A stretch of DNA of 9,915 nt from Candidatus Kuenenia stuttgartensis (GTDB lineage: Bacteria > Planctomycetota > Planctomycetia > Pirellulales > UBA1268): assembly GCA_945876515.1 (NCBI GenBank), contig CAMCPF010000074.1:1-9915 (forward strand). Direction: 5' to 3'. Positions 1 to 6,124 of the stretch are shown here, piece after piece. Below the pieces are notes generated by a model. It did no database searches, was not told the origin of the DNA, and was given only the letters and a program-made list of their open reading frames with translations. A program made the position numbers and the translations under genes. The stretch's first letter is position 1. Each line of letters starts with the position of its first letter.

Positions 1-22
1 CCTGCTCTCACCTCGGGTTTTT

Positions 23-50
23 GAACATCCGCACCAGAACATCCGCACCA
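23..50. repeat. Tandem duplication of a 14-base unit upstream of the first gene
   Basis: The unit GAACATCCGCACCA occurs twice in direct succession (23-36 and 37-50) with no mismatch. It lies just before the ribosome binding site GGAG (53-56) of the oxidoreductase gene, so it falls in that gene's leader or promoter-proximal region. It may be a slippage duplication. No regulatory role can be shown from one locus. The first 22 bases hold nothing recognisable. Confidence 0.8.
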
Positions 51-64
51 CCGGAGCTCTCCGC

Positions 65-1396
65 ATGTCGTCACCGTACTCGCTCTCTCGCCGTGATGTC
101 CTTCAGACGGCCGCAGCCGGCGCCGCTACGCTGACGGCCCTCCGGGGAGCGCACGCCCAGAACCCTTCGAGCGACGCGATCAAGGTTGGCCTAATCGGGG
201 CCGGGGGCCGAGGAACGGGCGCGCTCCAGCAGACGCTCTCCGTGCCCGGGTCGAACGTCAAGCTCACCGCGATCGCCGATGCGTTTCAGCACCGCGTCGA
301 CGGAGCGCTCAAGAGCGTCGAGAAGATGAAGGAGAAGGTCGAATGCCCCGAGGATCGGCGGTTTACAGGGCTTGATGCGGCGCAGCGGCTACTCGATCTA
401 CCCGACGTCGATCTCGTGATCCTGGCCACCCCGCCGGGGTTCCGTCCCTTCCACTTCGACGCCGCCATCAAGGCTGGCAAGCACGTCTTCATGGAGAAGC
501 CGGTCTGCGTCGACTCGTTCGGTGCCCGGCTCTGTCTCGAGGCCGCCAAGTTGGCCGACGAGAAGAAGCGGAAGGTCGTGGTGGGCCTGCAGCGGCGGTA
601 CGAGAACAAGTATCGCGAGACCATCGCCCGGATCCGCGAAGGCGTCGCTGGCGACATCATCGGCGGGCAGGTCTACTGGAACGGCTCGGGCATCTGGTAT
701 CGCGACCGCCAGAAGGACCAGAACGAGATGCAGTTCCAGGTGAACAACTGGTACCACTTCAACTGGCTGTGCGGCGACCACATCTGCGAGCAGCACGTCC
801 ACAACATCGACGTCGCCAACTGGGTGCTCGGGGCCGAGGCCCCGCAGGGCTACCATCCGGAGACCGCCTACGGGGTCGGCGGGCGGCAGGATCGGGGCAA
901 GAACAGCGAGATCTACGACCATCACGCGATCAACTTCTCGTATCCCAACGGCGTGCGGATTGCGAGCCAGTGCCGGCAGTTCCCGGGCGGCGACGGCCGG
1001 GTCAACGAGGAGTTTCAGGGCACGAAGGGCTTCGTCAAGATCGGTGAGATCAAGGACTACGACGGCAAGGTGCTGTGGAAGTTCGAGGGACCGAACCCGA
1101 ATCCCTACCAGGTGGAGCACGACGAGCTGCACGACGCAATTCGCAACGACAAGCCGCTGAACAACGCCTACTACGGCGTGACGGCCAGCTTTGCCGCGGT
1201 GCTCGGCCGGCTGGCGACCTACTCCGGCAAGCAGTGGGACTACGCCAAAGCCTTGGCCGCGGACTACCGGCTGATGCCCGAGAATCCCACCTGGGACTCG
1301 CAGCCGCCGGTCCAGCCCGACAAGGACGGCAACTACCCGCCGCCGATGCCGGCCTCCTACAAGATCGTGGACGTCACGAAGCTCGGGAAGTCATGA
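65..1396 (+). CDS. Gfo/Idh/MocA family oxidoreductase with Tat signal peptide
   Basis: This is a predicted NAD(P)-dependent sugar or polyol oxidoreductase of 443 residues, exported in folded form. The N-terminus carries a twin-arginine signal: SRRDVL at residues 8-13, then an Ala/Leu-rich stretch and a likely signal peptidase site after AHA (29-31). The Rossmann fold follows, with dinucleotide-binding GLIGAGGRGTG at 42-52 and the family's EKP motif at 144-146, whose lysine is normally catalytic. The C-terminal substrate domain includes EQHVHNID (242-249), which supplies the usual active-site histidine region. ATG at 65 is preceded by GGAG at 53-56 with an 8-base spacer. The stop overlaps the ald start (ATGA), suggesting co-transcription. 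Planctomycetes carry many paralogues of this family, mostly thought to act on carbohydrates. The substrate cannot be told from sequence, so no gene symbol is given. Confidence 0.93.
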   Translation: MSSPYSLSRRDVLQTAAAGAATLTALRGAHAQNPSSDAIKVGLIGAGGRGTGALQQTLSVPGSNVKLTAIADAFQHRVDGALKSVEKMKEKVECPEDRRFTGLDAAQRLLDLPDVDLVILATPPGFRPFHFDAAIKAGKHVFMEKPVCVDSFGARLCLEAAKLADEKKRKVVVGLQRRYENKYRETIARIREGVAGDIIGGQVYWNGSGIWYRDRQKDQNEMQFQVNNWYHFNWLCGDHICEQHVHNIDVANWVLGAEAPQGYHPETAYGVGGRQDRGKNSEIYDHHAINFSYPNGVRIASQCRQFPGGDGRVNEEFQGTKGFVKIGEIKDYDGKVLWKFEGPNPNPYQVEHDELHDAIRNDKPLNNAYYGVTASFAAVLGRLATYSGKQWDYAKALAADYRLMPENPTWDSQPPVQPDKDGNYPPPMPASYKIVDVTKLGKS

Positions 1397-2499
1397 TCGT
1401 CGGGGTGCCGCGGGAGACCAAGCGGGACGAGTACCGCGTCGGCCTCCTGCCGGTCGGAGCGGAGGAACTCGTCCGGGCCGGCCACGAGGTGCTCGTCGAG
1501 CGGGCCGCCGGGGCCGGTTCCGGATTGCCCGACGAGGCCTATGCGGCCTGCGGGGCCACGGTCGTGGGCTCGGCGGAGGAGGTCTTCGGCCGGGCTGATC
1601 TGGTCGTGAAGGTCAAGGAACCCCAGCCGCCTGAACTGGCCCTGATCCGCCCCGGCCAGGCGGTGTTTACGTACTTCCACTTTGCCGCCTCGCGGCCATT
1701 GACCGAGGGTTTTCTGGCGACCGGGGCCACGGCGGTCGCCTACGAGACGCTCCGCGACTCTGCCGGGCGGCTGCCACTCCTGATCCCGATGAGCGAGGTG
1801 GCCGGGCGGATGAGCATCCAGGAGGGGGCCAAGTATCTCGAGAAGCCGCAGATGGGGCGGGGCATCCTGCTCGGCGGCGTGCCGGGCGTGGCCCCGGCCA
1901 ACGTGCTCGTGCTCGGCGCGGGCACGGTCGGGGCCAACGCCGCCAAGGTGGCCGCCGGCTTCGGGGCCAACATCGCGCTCTTGGACACGAACTTGGAGCG
2001 ACTGCGATACCTCGACGATGTCACGCCTCCCAACATCGACTGCCTCTACTCCGACCGGCACGCGATCCGCGAGCGGCTTGGCTGGGCTGACCTTGTGATC
2101 GGCAGCGTCCTGATCCCCGGGGCCCGGGCCCCGCACCTCGTCGAGCGGGAGGATCTGGCCCTGATGAAGCCGGGCGCTGTGATCATCGACGTGGCGATCG
2201 ACCAAGGGGGCTGCGTGGCCACGAGCCGGCCCACCACCCATGCCGACCCGACATATGTGGTCGACGACGTGGTGCACTACTGCGTCACGAACATGCCGGG
2301 CGCCGTGGGCCGCACGAGCACCTACGCGCTGTGCAACGCCACGCTGCCCTATGCGCTCACGCTCGCCACCGCAGGCGTGGCCGCGGCGTCCCGCTCGAGC
2401 CCGGCGATCCGCTCCGCGGTCAACGTCTTCGAGGGCCGGCTCGTGCAGCCGGCCGTGGCCGCCGCCTTCGGCCTCCCCTGCGAGCCCTTCGATCCATGA
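1393..2499 (+). CDS. ald: Alanine dehydrogenase
   Basis: This enzyme reversibly oxidises L-alanine to pyruvate and ammonia with NAD+ in the cytoplasm. The product is 368 residues, close to the family's usual 370. It starts with the typical N-terminus GVPRETKRDEYRVGLLP. The residues known from the Mycobacterium tuberculosis enzyme fall at the same numbers here: Arg15, Lys75 in VKVKEP, His96 in YFHFA and Asp270 in IDQGG. The NAD-binding fold shows VLGAGTVG at 173-180 and Asp198 at the end of the second strand. The reading frame stays open upstream, but homology begins at the ATG at 1393. That ATG overlaps the previous stop by 4 bases, which supports translational coupling. mtnA follows with another ATGA overlap. 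Possible roles are alanine catabolism or ammonium assimilation. Nothing in the sequence ties it to the upstream oxidoreductase beyond the shared transcript. Confidence 0.97.
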   Translation: MIVGVPRETKRDEYRVGLLPVGAEELVRAGHEVLVERAAGAGSGLPDEAYAACGATVVGSAEEVFGRADLVVKVKEPQPPELALIRPGQAVFTYFHFAASRPLTEGFLATGATAVAYETLRDSAGRLPLLIPMSEVAGRMSIQEGAKYLEKPQMGRGILLGGVPGVAPANVLVLGAGTVGANAAKVAAGFGANIALLDTNLERLRYLDDVTPPNIDCLYSDRHAIRERLGWADLVIGSVLIPGARAPHLVEREDLALMKPGAVIIDVAIDQGGCVATSRPTTHADPTYVVDDVVHYCVTNMPGAVGRTSTYALCNATLPYALTLATAGVAAASRSSPAIRSAVNVFEGRLVQPAVAAAFGLPCEPFDP

Positions 2500-3569
2500 G
2501 CCGCACCGTGGGAGGCCCGCCCGAGTCGCTCCGCTGGGTGGGCGACGTCACAGGGCAACTCGAGATCCTCGACCAGACCCGGCTGCCCGGGGCGCTCGAG
2601 TGGGTGGCCTGTCGCGACGTGGCCACGGTCGTGGAGGCGATCAAGAGCTTGCGGGTCAGGGGGGCACCGGCGATCGGAATCGCGGGCGGCTACGGCCTCG
2701 CGGTGGCGGCGGGTGAGGCCGTGCACGACAGGCTCTTGTCGGAGGCGGCCCGGGCGCACGTGCTCGCCCGGGCGGAAGAGCTGGCCACCGCCCGTCCTAC
2801 CGCCGTGAATCTCCGCTGGGCCGTCGAGCGGTGCGTCGCAGCGATCGATCACCTGCCCGGCGATACGCCGGCCGACGCTCTTGGCCAGGCCCTGCTGGCC
2901 GAAGCGCGGGCCATCCATGCCGAAGACCGCGAGCTGTGTGCGGCGATCGGCCGCCACGGTGCCGCCGAGCTCCCCGCGGGCGACATCCTCACCCACTGCA
3001 ACACCGGCGCGCTCGCCACCGGCGGGGCCGGCACGGCCCTGGGGGTGATCACGGCCGCCTGGGATGCAGGCCGGCGGTTCACCGTGTTCGCCGACGAGAC
3101 GCGGCCGCTCTTCCAGGGAGCCCGACTCACCGCCTGGGAACTCGTCGAGCGGGGCATTCCCGTCACGGTGCTCGTGGACTCGGCCGCCGGCCATCTCCTG
3201 GCCACTGGCCGGATCGCCACGGTGATCGTGGGGGCCGACCGGATCACCGCCTGCGGTGACACGGCCAACAAGATCGGCACCTACTCGCTCGCCGTGCTGG
3301 CGGCGGCCCATGGCGTGCCCTTCTACGTGGCCGCCCCGTCGAGCACTTTCGACTTGGCGATTGACTCGGGCGTTGAAATTCCAATCGAGGAGCGGGCGGC
3401 CGAGGAGGTGCTCGCGCCCTTGGGCGTGCGGGCGGCCCCCGCCGGGGCCGCGGCCTTCAACCCCGCCTTCGACGTCACCCCGGCCCGGCTGATCCGCGGC
3501 ATCATCACCGAGCGGGGCGTGATCACCCCGGTGAATCGCGACACGATCCGCCACATGCTCAGCGGCTGA
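2496..3569 (+). CDS. mtnA: S-methyl-5-thioribose-1-phosphate isomerase (methionine salvage)
   Basis: The enzyme converts the aldose 5-methylthioribose-1-phosphate to the ketose 5-methylthioribulose-1-phosphate in the cytoplasmic methionine salvage pathway. The product is 357 residues, in the normal range. It has the eIF2B-like isomerase fold: RVRGAPAIG at 53-61, THCNTG with the predicted catalytic Cys168, DETRPLFQGARLTAWEL at 200-216, and GADRI with the predicted catalytic Asp248. GDTANKIGTYSLAV (254-267) and NPAFDVTP (322-329) close the site. The full N-terminal domain and these motifs favour MtnA over ribose-1,5-bisphosphate isomerase or an eIF2B subunit. The ATG at 2496 overlaps the ald stop by 4 bases. 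Much of the open frame extends upstream inside ald and is not coding there. No other methionine salvage gene is in the window. Confidence 0.96.
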   Translation: MSRTVGGPPESLRWVGDVTGQLEILDQTRLPGALEWVACRDVATVVEAIKSLRVRGAPAIGIAGGYGLAVAAGEAVHDRLLSEAARAHVLARAEELATARPTAVNLRWAVERCVAAIDHLPGDTPADALGQALLAEARAIHAEDRELCAAIGRHGAAELPAGDILTHCNTGALATGGAGTALGVITAAWDAGRRFTVFADETRPLFQGARLTAWELVERGIPVTVLVDSAAGHLLATGRIATVIVGADRITACGDTANKIGTYSLAVLAAAHGVPFYVAAPSSTFDLAIDSGVEIPIEERAAEEVLAPLGVRAAPAGAAAFNPAFDVTPARLIRGIITERGVITPVNRDTIRHMLSG

Positions 3570-3600
3570 CCTGCCGCAAGCAACGCCCCGCTCACGGGAC

Positions 3601-3642
3601 GGCTCGGGGTGGCCCATGCCATCTCGCCGGACGCTCGCTGCG
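3601..3642 (+). repeat. Direct repeat, copy 1 of 2
   Basis: These 42 bases match 3657-3698 with 4 mismatches at an offset of 56 bases. The best conserved core is TGCCATCTCGCCGGACG (3617-3633). The first 20 bases are also a minus-strand copy of the recurring 20-base motif of this region. Confidence 0.85.
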
Positions 3643-3676
3643 TCGTGGGTGACGCAGGCTCGGGCTTGCCCCTGCC
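3642..3676 (+). repeat. Inverted repeat, left arm (35 bases)
   Basis: The reverse complement of this arm matches 3956-3990 at 32 of 35 positions. The arms enclose 279 bases. They could be the ends of a mobile or formerly mobile non-coding element, or two oppositely oriented members of a dispersed repeat family. Confidence 0.85.
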
Positions 3677-3698
3677 ATCTCGCCGGACGTTCGCTGCG
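3657..3698 (+). repeat. Direct repeat, copy 2 of 2
   Basis: This is the second copy of the 42-base repeat that begins at 3601, with the same core at 3673-3689. Its first 20 bases overlap the left arm of the long inverted repeat (3642-3676), so the two repeat systems are interleaved. Confidence 0.85.
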
Positions 3699-3721
3699 GC
3701 CATCCTGGCCTCCGCTCACTC

Positions 3722-3744
3722 GATGCCAGCTGCGCTTCGGCATC
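3722..3744. other. Imperfect hairpin inside the repeat region
   Basis: GATGCC (3722-3727) pairs with GGCATC (3739-3744), and inside it AGC can pair with GCT after a small bulge. There is no following T run, so it is not a standard intrinsic terminator. It may be part of the repeat unit's secondary structure. Confidence 0.45.
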
Positions 3745-3955
3745 CTGCCTACGCTTGCTGACAACGCCGCTCGATTGGCAGGGGCAACCCCGAGCCGTCC
3801 AACGGTTGGCGAGAAAGGCAACGCCCTTGATTCGTCTGAACGAACGCCGCGTGCCACTCAGCGTACGAGCTCGGCCGCCCGGAGGTGCGGCCGGCGGCCG
3901 GAGGGCCGCGAAGCCCGCCGGGGCCCTGGATGGCCCGCCGGGCGGAAAGTCAGAC

Positions 3956-3990
3956 GGCAGGGGCATCCCCGAGCCTGCGTTACCCACGAC
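3956..3990 (-). repeat. Inverted repeat, right arm (35 bases)
   Basis: This is the partner of 3642-3676. It ends 26 bases beyond the argF stop on the argF 3' side. It includes the plus-strand motif copy at 3956-3975; a further plus-strand copy lies at 3777-3796 between the arms. Confidence 0.85.
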
Positions 3991-4016
3991 CCGGCCGATA
4001 GCCCCTGCCGCTGACC

Positions 4017-4934
4017 CTACTCCGCGTGGCCCAGCAGCCAGGCCAGGAGGCCTTTCTGCAGGTGCATCCGGGCCGCCGCCTGGGCCAGCACGATGCTCCG
4101 CGGGCCGTCGATCACGCCGTCGGTCACCTCCTCGCCGCGGCGGGCCGGCAGGCAGTGCATGAAGACGGCGTCGGGACAGCGGGCCATCAGCGCCTCGTTC
4201 ACCTGGTAGGCGGCGAAGGCCCGCTGGCGTTCCGCCCGCTCCCGCTCCTGGCCCATGCTCGCCCAGACATCGGTGTAGACCGCGGCGGCCCCCGTGACCG
4301 CGGCGGCGGCGTCGGTCGTCTCCTCGATCTCGGCGTCGGGCAGGATCGCTGCCAGATGCTTGCGGAAGCCGGTGTCGAACTGGTAGCCCTCCGGGGCCGC
4401 CAGCACGAACCGCATCCCGAGCAGGCCGCAGACCACCGCCAGCGACCGGGCCACGTTGTTGCCGTCGCCGACGAACGCGAGCGACAGCCCCTGGATGCGG
4501 CCGATCTCCTGCCGCAGCGTGTAAACGTCGGCCAGGGCCTGGCAGGGATGGGCGAGGTCGGAGAGCCCGTTGATCACCGGCACCCCGGCCACCTCGGCCA
4601 GCCGCCGGATCGTGTCGTGCGACTTGGAGCGGCAGACGATCGCGTCGACGTAGCCGCCGAGCACCCGCCCGAAGTCGGCGATGCTTTCCCGCGACGAGGC
4701 GAAGCCGGAATCCTCGCCGAGGAACAGGCTCGACCCGCCGAGGTGGGTCATCGCCGCCTCGAAACTGACCCGCGTCCGCAGGCTCGGCTTCTCGAACACG
4801 AGCGCCAGGACCCGGCCCGGCAGCAGCGCGTCGCGGCGGCCCGCCGCGAACTTCTCCTGGAGGTCGCGGGAGACCGCGAAGATCGCCTCGATTTCGGCGG
4901 CCGAGAGATCCTCGGGCACGATCACATGGCGCAT
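4017..4934 (-). CDS. argF: Ornithine carbamoyltransferase
   Basis: The enzyme joins carbamoyl phosphate and L-ornithine to give L-citrulline, the sixth step of arginine synthesis, in the cytoplasm. The product is 305 residues, typical for the family. The carbamoyl-phosphate site is SLRTR at 51-55 (family consensus STRTR) with HPCQ at 129-132. The ornithine site shows DVWASMGQE (222-230) and the catalytic-cysteine motif HCLPARRGEE (260-269). SMGQ and HCLP favour true ornithine transcarbamylase over acetylornithine, succinylornithine or aspartate transcarbamylases. The frame remains open far upstream through argD, but the ATG at 4934 begins the homologous protein and has GGGAGAG (4943-4949) 8 bases upstream. 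It lies 17 bases after the argD stop and is probably the last gene of an argB-argD-argF transcript. Confidence 0.97.
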   Translation of the reverse strand: MRHVIVPEDLSAAEIEAIFAVSRDLQEKFAAGRRDALLPGRVLALVFEKPSLRTRVSFEAAMTHLGGSSLFLGEDSGFASSRESIADFGRVLGGYVDAIVCRSKSHDTIRRLAEVAGVPVINGLSDLAHPCQALADVYTLRQEIGRIQGLSLAFVGDGNNVARSLAVVCGLLGMRFVLAAPEGYQFDTGFRKHLAAILPDAEIEETTDAAAAVTGAAAVYTDVWASMGQERERAERQRAFAAYQVNEALMARCPDAVFMHCLPARRGEEVTDGVIDGPRSIVLAQAAARMHLQKGLLAWLLGHAE

Positions 4935-4951
4935 GAGAAGGGCTCTCCCGC

Positions 4952-6073
4952 TCACTGCCGCCCGGCCACGTCGAGGATGGCGGCCGCCAGCCGGTCGCAG
5001 CCCTCCTCGACCTCGGCCGGCGTGATGTTCATCGCCGGGAGCAGCCGCATCACGTTGCCCTGCGTGCAGTTGACGAGTAGCCGCCGCTCGAGCGCGGCCT
5101 GCACCACCGGCGCCCCTTCGAAGGCGAGCTCGACGCCGATCATCATCCCGAGCACGCGCACGGCCCGAACGCCGGGGCATCGCTCCTTGAGCGACTCCAG
5201 CCGCGTGCGAAACAGCTCCGCCGCCCGGGTGACGTGCTCGAGCAGGCCCTCGTCCTCGATCATTCGGATGGCGGCGATCCCGGCGCACAGGCTCTTGGCC
5301 AGCGTCATCACGTCGGGTACCACGCCGAACCGCTGGTGGGCGAACCATTCGCCCGTCCGACCACAGCCGCACTGCACCTCGTCGAATACGAGCAGGAGGT
5401 CGCGGTCGTCGGCGATCTTCCGCAGCCCCTCCAGGAAGCCGGGCGGCGCCGGCACCACGCCCCCCTCGCCGAGGATCGGTTCCACGAGGATCCCACCGGT
5501 CTTGTCGTCGATCAGTCGCTCGACGGCCACCAGATCGCCGTGGGGGGCGTATTGGAAGCCAGCCACCATCGGCCCCAGCCCCTCGTGATACTTCGGCTGG
5601 GCGGTGGCGGAGAGGCTGCCCATCGTCCGCCCGTGGAAGCCCCCTTGGAACGTGATGATCTTGTGCCGCTCGCCATTGGTCCGCAGGCGGACGAGCTTGA
5701 TTGCCGCCTCGTTGGCCTCGGTGCCCGAGTTGCAGAAGAAGGCCTGCCCGCCGAACGACCGCTCGGACAGGAGCCTGGCCCACTCCCCCTGCGGCTCGAT
5801 GTACCAGGAGTTGGGCACGTGGATCAGCTTGGCGACCTGCTCCTGCACGGCCCGCACGACCGGAGCGGGGCAATGCCCCAGCAGGTTGCAGCCCCAACCC
5901 GGAAACAGGTCGAGATACTCCGCGCCCTCGGCATCCCAGACCCTCGACCCCTCGCCCCGGACGAGGCAGACGGGAAACCGCCGGTAGTTGGGCACCACGT
6001 AGCGGCCGAAGGTCTCGATGACCGACCGCGTATGGGGGCCGATGGCGGGAGCAGCGGAGTCGATGGTGGCCAT
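4952..6073 (-). CDS. argD: Acetylornithine aminotransferase with an internal in-frame deletion
   Basis: ArgD is a PLP enzyme that transfers an amino group from glutamate to N-acetylglutamate-5-semialdehyde, giving N-acetylornithine. Clear family motifs are FPGWGCNLLGH (57-67), SGTEANEAAIK (116-126), FHGRT (146-150), EPILGEGGV (198-206), DEVQCGCGRTG (231-241) and the PLP lysine Lys260 in LAK. Directly after Lys260 the protein reads SLCAGIAAIRM. Homologues such as the Thermotoga maritima enzyme have about 34 more residues here, including the TTFGGNP segment whose threonine contacts the cofactor phosphate of the partner subunit. The total of 373 residues looks near normal only because of an N-terminal extension of roughly 25 residues. 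The ATG at 6073 has GAGGAA (6081-6086) 7 bases upstream. It lies 51 bases after argB and 17 before argF. Family identity is secure. Activity is doubtful unless the gap is an assembly error. Confidence 0.93.
   Translation of the reverse strand: MATIDSAAPAIGPHTRSVIETFGRYVVPNYRRFPVCLVRGEGSRVWDAEGAEYLDLFPGWGCNLLGHCPAPVVRAVQEQVAKLIHVPNSWYIEPQGEWARLLSERSFGGQAFFCNSGTEANEAAIKLVRLRTNGERHKIITFQGGFHGRTMGSLSATAQPKYHEGLGPMVAGFQYAPHGDLVAVERLIDDKTGGILVEPILGEGGVVPAPPGFLEGLRKIADDRDLLLVFDEVQCGCGRTGEWFAHQRFGVVPDVMTLAKSLCAGIAAIRMIEDEGLLEHVTRAAELFRTRLESLKERCPGVRAVRVLGMMIGVELAFEGAPVVQAALERRLLVNCTQGNVMRLLPAMNITPAEVEEGCDRLAAAILDVAGRQ
5271..5287 (-). other. Junction of the apparent in-frame deletion in argD
   Basis: Codons 263-268 (Cys-Ala-Gly-Ile-Ala-Ala) directly join the end of the PLP-lysine segment to the helix that normally follows the TTFGGNP loop. 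In related proteins, as I recall them, both sides of the missing block carry a Gly-Ile-Ala-like stretch. A short DNA repeat such as CGGGATCGCC could therefore have allowed the block to be lost by recombination. The mechanism is inference; the junction sequence is seen directly. Confidence 0.65.
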
Positions 6074-6124
6074 GGGAAGGTTCCTCAGCGGGTCTGATGC
6101 GGGATGAGCCGGGCAGCGTGCGGG

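Larger units (their letters stand above)
3570..4016. repeat. Convergent intergenic region made of interspersed non-coding repeats
   Basis: This stretch separates the 3' ends of mtnA and argF and holds no credible gene. Short open frames cross it on both strands but lack domains and coincide with the repeats. Its main components are a 42-base direct repeat (3601-3642, 3657-3698), a 35-base inverted repeat (3642-3676, 3956-3990), and four copies of a 20-base motif near GGCAGGGGCAACCCCGAGCC. The motif copies at 3601-3620 and 3657-3676 are on the minus strand; those at 3777-3796 and 3956-3975 are on the plus strand. A very GC-rich block lies at about 3871-3950. The symmetrical layout resembles a small palindromic element, possibly acting as a two-way transcription barrier, but no T-tract terminator is present. 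Confidence 0.75.

Noticed and set aside
1357..2277. 306-residue open frame on the minus strand, opposite ald
   Set aside because: ald on the plus strand has every catalytic residue at the expected number; the antisense frame has no family features.
3562..3577. Hairpin GCGGC/GCCGC over the mtnA stop codon as a terminator
   Set aside because: The stem is only 5 bases and no T run follows. Such palindromes are frequent at this GC content.
2349..3857. 502-residue open frame on the minus strand, opposite mtnA
   Set aside because: It is fully antisense to a well-supported gene, has no recognisable domain and shows the Arg/Gly/Pro-rich composition that GC-rich shadow frames have.
3570..4016. CRISPR array
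   Set aside because: There are only a few imperfect repeat copies in mixed orientation with irregular spacing, no regular spacers and no cas genes nearby.
3592..4162. Several 130-residue open frames across the convergent intergenic region, on both strands
   Set aside because: They are translations of the direct and inverted repeats, lack a credible ribosome binding site and domain, and partly overlap argF.
4026..5588. 520-residue open frame on the plus strand, opposite argF and argD
   Set aside because: It mirrors two convincing genes on the other strand and resembles no protein family. Its length follows from high GC.
4935..5897. Reading argF as a 626-residue fusion with the frame inside argD
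   Set aside because: The upstream part is an alternative frame of argD, and argF homology begins at the ATG at 4934 with its own ribosome binding site.
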